From: Candidatus Dadabacteria bacterium
GTDB lineage: Bacteria > Desulfobacterota_D > UBA1144 > Nemesobacterales > JAJCZQ01
Direction of reading: 5' to 3'
Length of the DNA stretch: 6,534 nt
Assembly: GCA_030624695.1 (NCBI GenBank)
Contig: JAUXJP010000057.1
Span: forward strand, 1-6,534
Of this stretch, positions 1-6,534 are shown in pieces. How positions within the stretch are numbered: position 1 is the first letter of the stretch; each line of letters opens with the position of its first letter. The notes beneath the pieces were generated by a model. The model was not told the origin of the DNA, searched no databases, and saw only the letters and a program-made list of their open reading frames with translations. The position numbers were made by a program, and so were the translations under genes.

Positions 1-1631
1 TAAGAACTATTGTAAAGCTTGTAGTTGAACAGTTTGCTGAGGGTCTTAGCAACATAATTCCGGATCAGATTATTAAGAATTACAAACTAGCAAAGCTTTC
101 GGATTCCATTAAGGAAGTACAGTTTCCTGAAGATACTAATAAAATAATTGATCTTAGTTCAGCTTCGGATGTATTTAACTCTGTACCGCATAAAACAGTT
201 TCATTTTACGAGTTTTTTCTGCTAGAAGTTGGCCTGATACTAAAAAAGAAAGAGTTCACTAAAGTAAAAGGCATTTCTTTTAAAACAGGTGGAATTTTAG
301 TAAAAGAGTTTATTCATAAATTACCTTTTAAAATAACAGAAGCTCAGCATAGAGCGGTAAAAGAAATTGAGAAAGATATGAATGGAGGTTTCCCGATGAA
401 CAGGTTGCTTCAGGGTGATGTAGGAAGCGGGAAAACTATAGTTTCGATTATCTCAATGCTAACAGCGGTTGAGAATGGTTACCAGGCCGTATTAATGGTC
501 CCTACGGAAATACTGTGCGAACAACATTACGGTACATTAAGGAATATTTTGAAAGAATGTGGCTTGAATGTCGTACTGCTCAAAAGTGGAATTAAAGCAA
601 AAGAAAAAAATAAAATAAATAAGTTAATAAGCTCCGGGAAAGCTCATATTATTGTTGGAACGCATGCCTTGATTCAGGATAATGTTGTTTTTAAAAATCT
701 CGGTTTTGTTGTTATTGATGAACAGCACCGTTTTGGAGTATTACAAAGGGCAAAGCTCATGAGTAAGGGGCAAAACCCGGATGTACTAGTAATGACGGCA
801 ACTCCTATACCAAGGACCCTGGCAATTACCGTATATGGGGATCTTGATATTTCTGTAATTGATGAATTGCCGCCAGGCAGAAAAGAAATAAAAACTAAAC
901 TTTATAAAGAGAGTAAAAAAAACAGGTCAAAAATTTATAAGATTATCAAAAATGAGTTGAGCAAGGGCAGGCAGTGCTATGTAGTGTGCCCTTTTATTGA
1001 TGAATCTGAAAACCCGGATTTTCAGCATATTAAATATGCAACTAAAGTCTTTGAATACCTGTTAAAAGAAATATTCCCGGAATTTAAGGTAGGATTGCTT
1101 CACGGCAAAATGGATAATGTAGAAAAAGATACTGTTATGAAAGATTTTCTTTCAAATGAACTGCAACTTCTGGTATCAACTACTGTAGTAGAAGTCGGGA
1201 TAGATGTTTCAAATGCAACAATCATGTTAATTGAGAATTCTGAAAGATACGGATTATCTCAGCTGCATCAACTTAGGGGAAGGATAGGGAGGGGCGGCCA
1301 TGAGTCCATTTGTATGCTTATAGCAGATTATGCTTTATCAGAAAATGCCGGCTATAAACTAGAAATAATGACAAAAACAAATGATGGGTTTAAAATTGCG
1401 GAAGCTGATCTGCAGCTACGGGGCCCCGGAGATTTTCTTGGAACGAAACAGTCAGGTATCCCCACATTCAATTTTGCAAATCTGATTAGAGACTGGAAAA
1501 TACTTTCTCAGGCAAGGGAAAGTGCTTTAAATCTTGTTTCTTCGGATCCGGAGTTGAAAAGTGCACCCAATTTAAAACTGCTTGTTGAAAAGAAATGGGG
1601 AGAATTGCTTGAACTAAACCTAATATCCTGA
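1..1631 (+). CDS. recG: ATP-dependent DNA helicase RecG, 5'-truncated by window edge
   Basis: RecG is a superfamily 2 helicase that remodels stalled replication forks and Holliday junctions. The frame is open from base 3 to the TGA at 1629-1631, giving 542 visible residues. The ATG at 378 is internal: the helicase Q motif (LPFKITEAQHRAV, fragment residues 107-119) lies just before it. Visible in order are Walker A GDVGSGKT (138-145), Walker B DEQH (239-242), motif III TATPIPRT (265-272), LHGKM (366-370), motif V TTVVEVGIDV (393-402) and motif VI QLRGRIGRGG (423-432). The RecG-specific TRG element around LQLRGPGDFLG (about 470-480) follows; it couples ATP hydrolysis to branch movement. About 398 residues follow the Walker lysine, close to E. 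coli RecG from memory, so the C-terminus is complete. Roughly 160 or more N-terminal residues (most of the wedge domain) are missing. It converges with sucB. Identity is very secure. Confidence 0.97.
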   Translation, partial: RTIVKLVVEQFAEGLSNIIPDQIIKNYKLAKLSDSIKEVQFPEDTNKIIDLSSASDVFNSVPHKTVSFYEFFLLEVGLILKKKEFTKVKGISFKTGGILVKEFIHKLPFKITEAQHRAVKEIEKDMNGGFPMNRLLQGDVGSGKTIVSIISMLTAVENGYQAVLMVPTEILCEQHYGTLRNILKECGLNVVLLKSGIKAKEKNKINKLISSGKAHIIVGTHALIQDNVVFKNLGFVVIDEQHRFGVLQRAKLMSKGQNPDVLVMTATPIPRTLAITVYGDLDISVIDELPPGRKEIKTKLYKESKKNRSKIYKIIKNELSKGRQCYVVCPFIDESENPDFQHIKYATKVFEYLLKEIFPEFKVGLLHGKMDNVEKDTVMKDFLSNELQLLVSTTVVEVGIDVSNATIMLIENSERYGLSQLHQLRGRIGRGGHESICMLIADYALSENAGYKLEIMTKTNDGFKIAEADLQLRGPGDFLGTKQSGIPTFNFANLIRDWKILSQARESALNLVSSDPELKSAPNLKLLVEKKWGELLELNLIS

Positions 1632-1640
1632 TTACTATAA

Positions 1641-2876
1641 TTATCCTTCAATCAGCAGTGCTTCGGGATCTTCAATAAGTTCTTTGATCTTTACAAGGTA
1701 CTGCACGGCTTCCCTGCCGTCTACAATCCTATGATCATAGCTAAGAGCAACATACATCATAGGTCTTATTACTATTTCACCGTCAACTACAACAGGTTTC
1801 TGATTAATTTTATGTAGTCCCAGAATTCCCACCTGTGGAGGATTAATAATTGGTGTGCTCAATAATGACCCAAAAACACCGCCGTTTGAAATAGAGAATG
1901 TACCGCCCATGAGTTCATCAAGAGTAAGAGTCCCTTCATTTGTCTTAACAGAGTAATCTTTTACATCTTGCTCAATTTCTGCAAAACTTTTTCTGTCAGC
2001 ATCACGGATTACAGGTACAACAAGTCCTTCTTCTGCGCCAATAGCAACACCAATATCGTAATAGTACTTATATACAATTTCTTCATCCTGTATCTCTGCA
2101 TTTAATTCCGGGAAAAGTTTAAGTGCTCCTACACATGCTTTAATGAAAAAGGAAGAAAACCCCAGTCCAACACCGTATCTTTCCTTGAAATCGTCTTTTC
2201 TTCTCTTTCGCAGGTCCAAAACACCGCTCATATCAATTTCATTGAAGGTAGTGAGAATCGCAGCAATATTTTGTGCCTCTTTTAAACGTCTTGCTATTGT
2301 TCTTCTTCGGCGGGTCATTTTAACCCTTCTTTCCCGGTTTGAGTTTAGTAGGGAAAGTGAAGGGAAAAGTTCTGAAGAAACTGATTCTGATACACTTTCT
2401 GATTTGGTAGTTTTACCAGGGGACGATTGTAAATATTTATTAACATCATCTTTTGTAATTTTGTTACCAACTCCTGTAGGAGCTACATGAGATAAATCAA
2501 TATTTTCCTGTTTTGCAATATTCTGGGCTACAGGTGTAGCTTTGATTTCACTTGGAGTTTGTTCTACAGTTTTGATTTCTTCAGCCTTAACCTGAATAGG
2601 GGCATCTTCCTTTTTAGTACTACTTTTTGACGGTTTTGCAGTTGAATCAATTGATCCCAGTACATCACCGACTTCTACATCTTCATTTTCAATCCTGCCA
2701 ATAGATTTTAATACACCGCTGGTCTCAGCGGCTACCTCAAAGTTTGCCTTTTCTGTTTCAAGTTCAAGGATTGTGTCACCGGTATTTACAAAATCTCCTT
2801 CCTGCTTCACCCATTTGATAATGGTAGCCTCGAGGACAGAATCTCCTAAGTGTGGTACTACAATATCGGTAACCAT
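1641..2876 (-). CDS. sucB: 2-oxoglutarate dehydrogenase E2 (dihydrolipoyllysine succinyltransferase)
   Basis: This is the core subunit of the cytoplasmic 2-oxoglutarate dehydrogenase complex; it moves the succinyl group from its lipoyl arm to CoA. The 411 residues match the family length (E. coli about 405). Residues 1-76 are a lipoyl domain with the attachment lysine K43 in ETEKA. A charged, Ser/Lys/Glu-rich flexible linker follows. The E3/E1-binding domain spans about 113-149 (ATPVAQNIAKQ through DDVNKYL), followed by a second Ser-rich linker (150-180). The catalytic domain is about 183-411, with TTFNEIDMS (209-217), SISNGGVFGSLLSTPIINPP (328-347) and the active-site SYDHRIVDG (379-387) carrying H382 and D386. 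The TTFNE and SISNGGVFGS stretches favour E2o over pyruvate dehydrogenase E2. The ATG at 2874-2876 is supported by GGAGA six bases upstream and by the family-typical N-terminus. It is the second gene of the operon, 25 bases after sucA. The gene looks intact. Confidence 0.96.
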   Translation of the reverse strand: MVTDIVVPHLGDSVLEATIIKWVKQEGDFVNTGDTILELETEKANFEVAAETSGVLKSIGRIENEDVEVGDVLGSIDSTAKPSKSSTKKEDAPIQVKAEEIKTVEQTPSEIKATPVAQNIAKQENIDLSHVAPTGVGNKITKDDVNKYLQSSPGKTTKSESVSESVSSELFPSLSLLNSNRERRVKMTRRRRTIARRLKEAQNIAAILTTFNEIDMSGVLDLRKRRKDDFKERYGVGLGFSSFFIKACVGALKLFPELNAEIQDEEIVYKYYYDIGVAIGAEEGLVVPVIRDADRKSFAEIEQDVKDYSVKTNEGTLTLDELMGGTFSISNGGVFGSLLSTPIINPPQVGILGLHKINQKPVVVDGEIVIRPMMYVALSYDHRIVDGREAVQYLVKIKELIEDPEALLIEG

Positions 2877-2882
2877 GTTAAA

Positions 2883-2889
2883 TCTCCAA
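2883..2889 (-). promoter_or_regulatory. Ribosome binding site of sucB
   Basis: Read on the minus strand this is TTGGAGA, with GGAGA ending six bases before the ATG at 2876. It sits in the 25-base gap after the sucA stop codon. sucB therefore has its own ribosome entry site, with no stop-start overlap with sucA. Confidence 0.75.
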
Positions 2890-2901
2890 AATAGTTATTT
2901 A

Positions 2902-5751
2902 TTAAATGTCCTGATGCCAGGTTATGCCACTTTTTTCATTGCCCTCTACTACTTTATCAATGCTAAAAGCCTGCTTGATCAATAAATCCTGATTATATTT
3001 GTGCATTGAGGATGATCCTTCAGCCGGGCTTGTAAACCTTTTTCTTCCAATATAATGCAATGGATATCGTTTCTTTAAAATTTTTCTACGAAAGAAAGGC
3101 AGCATATATTTCCATGCGGCCATATTTTGAGGTTCTTCCTGAACCCAGGCTACTTCCTTTAAAGTTTTATATCTTGCAAAGATTTCTTTAATTTCTTCTT
3201 TTGGTCTTGGGTAAAGCTGTTCAACACGGGCAATTGCAATATCAGGGTTCTTTTCCCTAAGTTCACTTGAAATAATGTCAACATATATTTTGCCGCTACA
3301 GAATATTAATCTTTTAACTTTAGCTGCCTGTTTGTCATCCATTGGGTCGTCAATCACGGGCTGCCATTTACCATCTGTTAATTCAGTCAGTGAAGATGCT
3401 ATCTTAGGATTTCTCAAAAGACTTTTAGGAGTCATAATCACAAGTGGAAGCGGGTCTACTTCAAGAAGAAGAGCCTGCCTTCTAAGTACATGGAAAAGCT
3501 GTGCTGATGTTGTACAGTTCACAATTCTCATATTGTATTCGGCTGCCTGCATCAGAAATCTTTCAAGTCTTGCACTTGAATGGTCAGGCCCCTGACCTTC
3601 ATAAGCATGCGGTAGGAGCAGAGTCAGAGATGGCATTTGTCCCCATTTTGCACGTGCGGAAACAAAATATTCATCAATTATTGTTTGAGCCCCATTTATA
3701 AAATCACCGTATTGAGCTTCCCATATTACAAGGGTGTTTGGTTTTTGTATGTTGTAACCATATTCAAATCCGATACATGCATTTTCGGTAAGCGGGCTGT
3801 TATGGATTTCAAATGATGCCTTTGACAGTGGTATATTCTGAAGGGGGGTATATATCCTGCCGTTAGTTTCATCGTGAAGTACTGCATGACGATGACTGAA
3901 TGTACCACGTTCAGAATCCTGGCCGGTAATTCTTATTGGAATACCATCTGCAAGTACAGATGCATATGCCAGTTCTTCACCCATTGCCCAGTCAATATTC
4001 TTTTCACCTGGCTTATCTAATATGTTAAGACGCCTATCGCGTATTCTTTTTATCTTGCTGTTAACATTAAAGCCTGATGGTGTCATTAATAGTTCGTTGT
4101 TAAGCTGAATCAGTTTGCTGGCTTTTACGCTTGTAACAACTTTTTTTGCTGCTCCTGGTGGCGGTGGATCAGGAACCTTTTCTTCCGGAAGATCATTAGG
4201 CTTTAATGATTCGAATTCATTTGTTAATAATTTTGTATATTTATCAACAATTGCATCTGCATTATCCTGGGTAATCTTGCCTTCTTTTATTAACTTGTTT
4301 GCCAGAATTTCCCTTACAGATGGATGGTTATCAATTTTGCTGTAAATCAGAGGCTGAGTGAATTTGGCTTCATCACTTTCGTTGTGGCCATGTTTTCTGT
4401 ATCCAACAAGGTCAATTAAAAAGTCTTTTTTAAAAATCTGAAGATATGAATAGGCAAGTCTCATGGTTTCAATACATGCTTCTGCATCATCGGCATTAAC
4501 GTGGACTATTGGTATCTCAAAACCCTTAGCCAAGTCACTTGCATATAGTGTACTTCTGCTGTCCGAGGGCAGCGTAGTAAATCCAAGCTGATTATTTGTA
4601 ATAATATGAATAGTGCCGCCTGTGTAATAACCAGGAAGTAATGACATGTTAAGAGTTTCGGCATTAATTCCCTGTCCCATAAATGCTGCATCACCGTGAA
4701 TCTGGACGGGTATTGATACAGAAGGATCGAAAACAGGGCCGCCTTTGTCATTCTCTACCGTACCTGATGCCCTTGACATGCCCTGTACAACGGGGTTTAC
4801 GGATTCAAGGTGGCTTGGGTTAGGAGCAAGTACAATTCTCATGTCGAATGCCTTACCGTTGCTTACAGACCTGCTTGCTGATTCATGATATTTTACATCG
4901 CCAGTCCAGCCAAGATCATCATTAAAGTCTCTGTTATGAACAGGGTCTTTAAATTTAATTAATCCGTATTTGTAAGTTATATTCATAACATGGTGCATAA
5001 CATTGAGTCTTCCCCTATGTGCCATGCCAAGGATAATATTGTTAATACCAGATTTTGCTGCAAGTCCTACAAGCTCGTTGAGCATAGGTACAAGCATGTC
5101 AACACCTTCTATTGAAAACCTGAATTTTCCGGGGAAAATTCTATGAAGAAAGCGTTCAAATACTTCAATCTGGGTAACGCTCTCCAGCAATTTCTCAGTA
5201 TCTATTGGAAAATTAAGAGGTTTGAAAGCTAGAGTTTCTATTGACTCTCTTAGCCATTTTCTTTCTTCCGCCTCATAAATATGGTCGTAGTTATATCCTA
5301 TAGTCCCCGAATAAAGTTTCCTTAGTTTCTTTATTCCCTCATAAGCATTAGCTGTTTGATCTGCAATAGGCCAGCCTACTAAGCTTGAAGGCATGCTTTC
5401 TAAATCAGCATCGGTAAGGCCATGCATTTTGGGGTTAAGTGTTGGGTCTCCTTTTGGGGGATCTTCCAATGGGTTGATATTGCTCTCCATATGTCCATGC
5501 CGTCTTATAGCCTGCGCAAGGTTAGATACAGATACAGCTTTATCAATATCTATGCCTGAATAGGCAGTCCGGCCATTGGTTGAGACAGATTCCTTGATAT
5601 TTGGTATACCTGAACCATTAAGTTCCGGCTTCCATAAATCAAATATTTTTTTTGTTTTTGGGTCAACTGAGGAAGGATTTTCGAGATACTTATCGTAAAG
5701 TTCTAAAATATACCCGGAATTTGGTCCGTGAAATTCGTCTAAAAGACTCAT
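2902..5751 (-). CDS. sucA: 2-oxoglutarate dehydrogenase E1 component (thiamine-dependent)
   Basis: E1o decarboxylates 2-oxoglutarate with thiamine diphosphate and Mg2+ and succinylates the lipoyl arm of E2, the committed step of this part of the TCA cycle. At 949 residues it is full length (E. coli about 933). Residues 1-42 are the N-terminal segment (LLDEFHGPNSGYILELYDKY) that in this family contacts E2. The thiamine/Mg half includes GMAHRGRLN (242-250, H245), NPSHLESVNP (311-320, H313), IHGDAAFMGQG (351-361), TNNQLGFTT (385-393) and YRKHGHNESDE (451-461). A Pro-rich linker (about 522-537, PDPPPPGAAKK) leads to the pyrimidine-binding half, with ITGQDSERGTFSHRHAVLHD (608-627), EAQYGDFINGAQ (678-689) and GQGPDHSSARLERF (719-732). 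The C-terminal part has VQEEPQNMAAW (870-880) and the family-typical end with SPAEGSSSMH (908-917). No key residue appears lost. The ATG at 5749-5751 is preceded by GGGAGA and gives the expected N-terminus. It is first in the operon with sucB. Confidence 0.97.
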   Translation of the reverse strand: MSLLDEFHGPNSGYILELYDKYLENPSSVDPKTKKIFDLWKPELNGSGIPNIKESVSTNGRTAYSGIDIDKAVSVSNLAQAIRRHGHMESNINPLEDPPKGDPTLNPKMHGLTDADLESMPSSLVGWPIADQTANAYEGIKKLRKLYSGTIGYNYDHIYEAEERKWLRESIETLAFKPLNFPIDTEKLLESVTQIEVFERFLHRIFPGKFRFSIEGVDMLVPMLNELVGLAAKSGINNIILGMAHRGRLNVMHHVMNITYKYGLIKFKDPVHNRDFNDDLGWTGDVKYHESASRSVSNGKAFDMRIVLAPNPSHLESVNPVVQGMSRASGTVENDKGGPVFDPSVSIPVQIHGDAAFMGQGINAETLNMSLLPGYYTGGTIHIITNNQLGFTTLPSDSRSTLYASDLAKGFEIPIVHVNADDAEACIETMRLAYSYLQIFKKDFLIDLVGYRKHGHNESDEAKFTQPLIYSKIDNHPSVREILANKLIKEGKITQDNADAIVDKYTKLLTNEFESLKPNDLPEEKVPDPPPPGAAKKVVTSVKASKLIQLNNELLMTPSGFNVNSKIKRIRDRRLNILDKPGEKNIDWAMGEELAYASVLADGIPIRITGQDSERGTFSHRHAVLHDETNGRIYTPLQNIPLSKASFEIHNSPLTENACIGFEYGYNIQKPNTLVIWEAQYGDFINGAQTIIDEYFVSARAKWGQMPSLTLLLPHAYEGQGPDHSSARLERFLMQAAEYNMRIVNCTTSAQLFHVLRRQALLLEVDPLPLVIMTPKSLLRNPKIASSLTELTDGKWQPVIDDPMDDKQAAKVKRLIFCSGKIYVDIISSELREKNPDIAIARVEQLYPRPKEEIKEIFARYKTLKEVAWVQEEPQNMAAWKYMLPFFRRKILKKRYPLHYIGRKRFTSPAEGSSSMHKYNQDLLIKQAFSIDKVVEGNEKSGITWHQDI

Positions 5752-5754
5752 TTT

Positions 5755-5760
5755 TCTCCC
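5755..5760 (-). promoter_or_regulatory. Ribosome binding site of sucA
   Basis: The minus strand reads GGGAGA followed by AAA and the ATG at 5751, a Shine-Dalgarno core at close but acceptable spacing. It fixes the start, and no in-frame upstream alternative with family similarity is apparent. Confidence 0.75.
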
Positions 5761-5794
5761 TGGAATATTAATTTTTTATAATTAAATTTTAACA

Positions 5795-5807
5795 TTAAGC
5801 GGCTTAA
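5795..5807. promoter_or_regulatory. Palindrome upstream of sucA, possible operator
   Basis: The sequence is TTAAGC-G-GCTTAA, perfect 6-base arms around one central base. It extends imperfectly to CATTAAGC/GCTTAAATG with one extra base on one side. It is one of the few GC-containing patches in a 20% GC spacer, lies 43 bases upstream of the sucA ATG, and directly abuts the candidate -10 box, so it would cover the predicted transcription start. The symmetry is seen directly; regulator binding is inference. Confidence 0.3.
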
Positions 5808-5835
5808 ATGATAGCACAATTTAATATAAAGTAAA
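5808..5835 (-). promoter_or_regulatory. Candidate sigma70-type promoter for sucAB
   Basis: On the minus strand TTTACT (5830-5835, 4 of 6 to TTGACA) is followed after 16 bases by TATCAT (5808-5813, 5 of 6 to TATAAT). Transcription would start near 5801, giving a leader of about 50 bases. In DNA this AT-rich such matches arise easily, so this is only the best candidate found by eye. No TAnnTTTG box of the Bacteroidia type occurs on this strand of the spacer. Confidence 0.3.
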
Positions 5836-5960
5836 CTGCCTAAATCAATGAATATTTTTTCATAACTCAACAACTATTTCTTACAATTTTAATACTCTAT
5901 AAATATACATAAAATTTGAGAAATGTATAAGTAGATTTAATATAAATATGAATTAATTTA

Positions 5961-5982
5961 GATAGTTAACTCCGATAGTTAA
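5961..5982. repeat. Short direct repeat overlapping an inverted repeat, 3' of aspS
   Basis: GATAGTTAA occurs twice (5961-5969 and 5974-5982), offset by 13 bases. The same bases also form TTAACT (5966-5971) and AGTTAA (5977-5982), a 6-bp stem with a 5-base loop. It begins 16 bases after the aspS stop codon. The stem is AT-rich and has no following U run, so it is a weak terminator candidate at best. Confidence 0.35.
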
Positions 5983-5997
5983 AGTTGAAAATTAAAG

Positions 5998-6534
5998 TTA
6001 GTTATTTTTCCCATAATTTTCTCCGGACTTTTTATCTAATTTGAGGCCAAGTTCTAGGACCTGTTCAAGGGCAATTTCTGATGGGGCACCAGTAAGAGGG
6101 CATGACCCTTTTTGGGTTTTGGGGAAGGCAATAACATCCCTTATTGAGTCACTACCCGAAAGAAGCATTACAATCCTGTCCAGTCCAAGTGCAATTCCTC
6201 CATGAGGAGGTGCGCCGTAATCAAGGGCGTTTAGAAGAAAATCAAATTTATCATTTGCTTCTTCATCACTTAATCCAATAGTTTTAAACACTTTCTTCTG
6301 AATATCCTTTCTGTGAATCCTGATACTTCCTCCGCCAATTTCCACACCGTTTAACACAATGTCATATGCTTTAGACAATACATTTGCAGTATCAGATTCT
6401 ATTTTATCAATACTTTCATCTTTCGGTGATGTAAAAGGATGGTGAAGGGCCACATACCTTTTATCATTTGCGTCATAATCAAAAAGCGGAAAATCCACAA
6501 TCCATAAAAGGTCAAATCTTGAATGGTCTATTAA
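5998..6534 (-). CDS. aspS: Aspartyl-tRNA synthetase, C-terminal part (5' end outside window)
   Basis: AspRS is a class II synthetase that charges tRNA-Asp (and tRNA-Asn in non-discriminating versions) with aspartate. The frame is open from the right edge to the TAA at 5998-6000, giving 178 visible residues of an expected length near 590. The GTG at 6496-6498 is not the start: codons upstream continue the conserved AspRS stretch FDLLWIVDFPLFDYD. Further landmarks, in fragment numbering, are HHPFTSPKDE (31-40), GVEIGGGSIRIH (63-74), class II motif 3 GGIALGLDRIVML (112-124) with its ATP-binding arginine (R120), and FPKTQKGSCPLTGAPS (137-152). The last ten or so residues form a polar Lys/Gly/Asn tail. 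The part that would show tRNA discrimination lies outside the window. It is transcribed in the same direction as sucA but separated by 246 bases, so co-transcription is uncertain. Confidence 0.96.
   Translation of the reverse strand, partial: LIDHSRFDLLWIVDFPLFDYDANDKRYVALHHPFTSPKDESIDKIESDTANVLSKAYDIVLNGVEIGGGSIRIHRKDIQKKVFKTIGLSDEEANDKFDFLLNALDYGAPPHGGIALGLDRIVMLLSGSDSIRDVIAFPKTQKGSCPLTGAPSEIALEQVLELGLKLDKKSGENYGKNN

Larger units (their letters stand above)
5752..5997. other. AT-rich intergenic region between aspS and sucA (about 20% GC)
   Basis: By direct count 49 of 246 bases are G or C. No convincing ORF, tRNA or structured RNA is visible. It holds the sucA leader and Shine-Dalgarno, a candidate sigma70-type promoter (5808-5835), a 13-bp perfect palindrome (5795-5807) and a repeated GATAGTTAA pair near the aspS stop (5961-5982). 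No GC-rich hairpin with a U tract is present after aspS, so a classical intrinsic terminator cannot be called. Transcription from aspS may end by another mechanism or read into sucAB. Confidence 0.7.

Noticed and set aside
378..380. ATG as the start of recG
   Set aside because: The frame is open to the left edge and the upstream codons encode the RecG Q motif and wedge/linker sequence, so this methionine is internal.
1419..1428. Perfect palindrome CGGGGCCCCG in recG
   Set aside because: It encodes the conserved RGPGD of the TRG element, so protein constraint explains it well enough.
2143..2490. Plus-strand ORF of 115 codons opposite sucB
   Set aside because: It is antisense to the well-conserved sucB, has a low-complexity composition and resembles no family I recognise.
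2773..2985. Plus-strand ORF of 70 codons across the sucA-sucB junction
   Set aside because: It is antisense to both operon genes with no recognisable product; a shadow frame.
3275..3701. Two overlapping plus-strand ORFs opposite sucA
   Set aside because: They are antisense shadows of a conserved catalytic region and show no domain features.
4115..4345. Plus-strand ORF with a GGGGSG stretch
   Set aside because: The glycine run is the antisense reading of the SucA proline linker; no independent support.
4506..4751. Minus-strand ORF of 81 codons, and a similar one at 3726-3908
   Set aside because: Both are out-of-frame readings inside the intact sucA gene on the same strand.
5752..5997. Hidden small gene or riboswitch in the spacer
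   Set aside because: I see no Shine-Dalgarno with a plausible small ORF and no GC-containing multi-stem structure; composition is almost entirely A/T.
6496..6498. GTG as the start of aspS
   Set aside because: Upstream in-frame codons continue the conserved AspRS stretch FDLLWIVDFPLF to the window edge; this codon is an internal valine.

Overview
This is an ordinary chromosomal stretch of an AT-rich bacterium holding four protein-coding genes, two of them cut by the window edges. I see no mobile element, CRISPR array, tRNA, rRNA or obvious accessory system. The coding DNA looks like roughly 40% GC by eye. The 246-base spacer at 5752-5997 counts to about 20% GC (49 G+C). The E1o and AspRS protein styles remind me of the Bacteroidota/Ignavibacteriota area, but that is a loose impression. 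The spacer lacks the TAnnTTTG promoter box typical of Bacteroidia, so the lineage stays open.

Layout: (1) bases 1-1631, plus strand, the 3' three quarters of recG, a branched-DNA helicase; its true start lies left of the window. (2) bases 1641-5751, minus strand, a two-gene operon for the 2-oxoglutarate dehydrogenase complex. The order of transcription is sucA/odhA (E1o, 949 aa) then sucB/odhB (E2o, 411 aa), with 25 bases between them. (3) bases 5752-5997, the AT-rich spacer that carries the sucAB leader, a candidate promoter and a small perfect palindrome. (4) bases 5998-6534, minus strand, the 3' end of aspS (aspartyl-tRNA synthetase), upstream of sucA on the same strand.

How the genes work together: SucA decarboxylates 2-oxoglutarate with thiamine diphosphate and passes the succinyl group to the lipoyl-lysine of SucB, which transfers it to CoA for the TCA cycle. 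The third subunit (E3, Lpd) is not encoded here and must come from elsewhere. recG and aspS are unrelated housekeeping neighbours. recG and sucB converge with only 9 bases between their stop codons. No previously undescribed system is visible. The items most worth a second look are small: the palindrome over the predicted sucA transcription start, the paired inverted repeats inside sucA, and the A7 run at the sucA interdomain linker.
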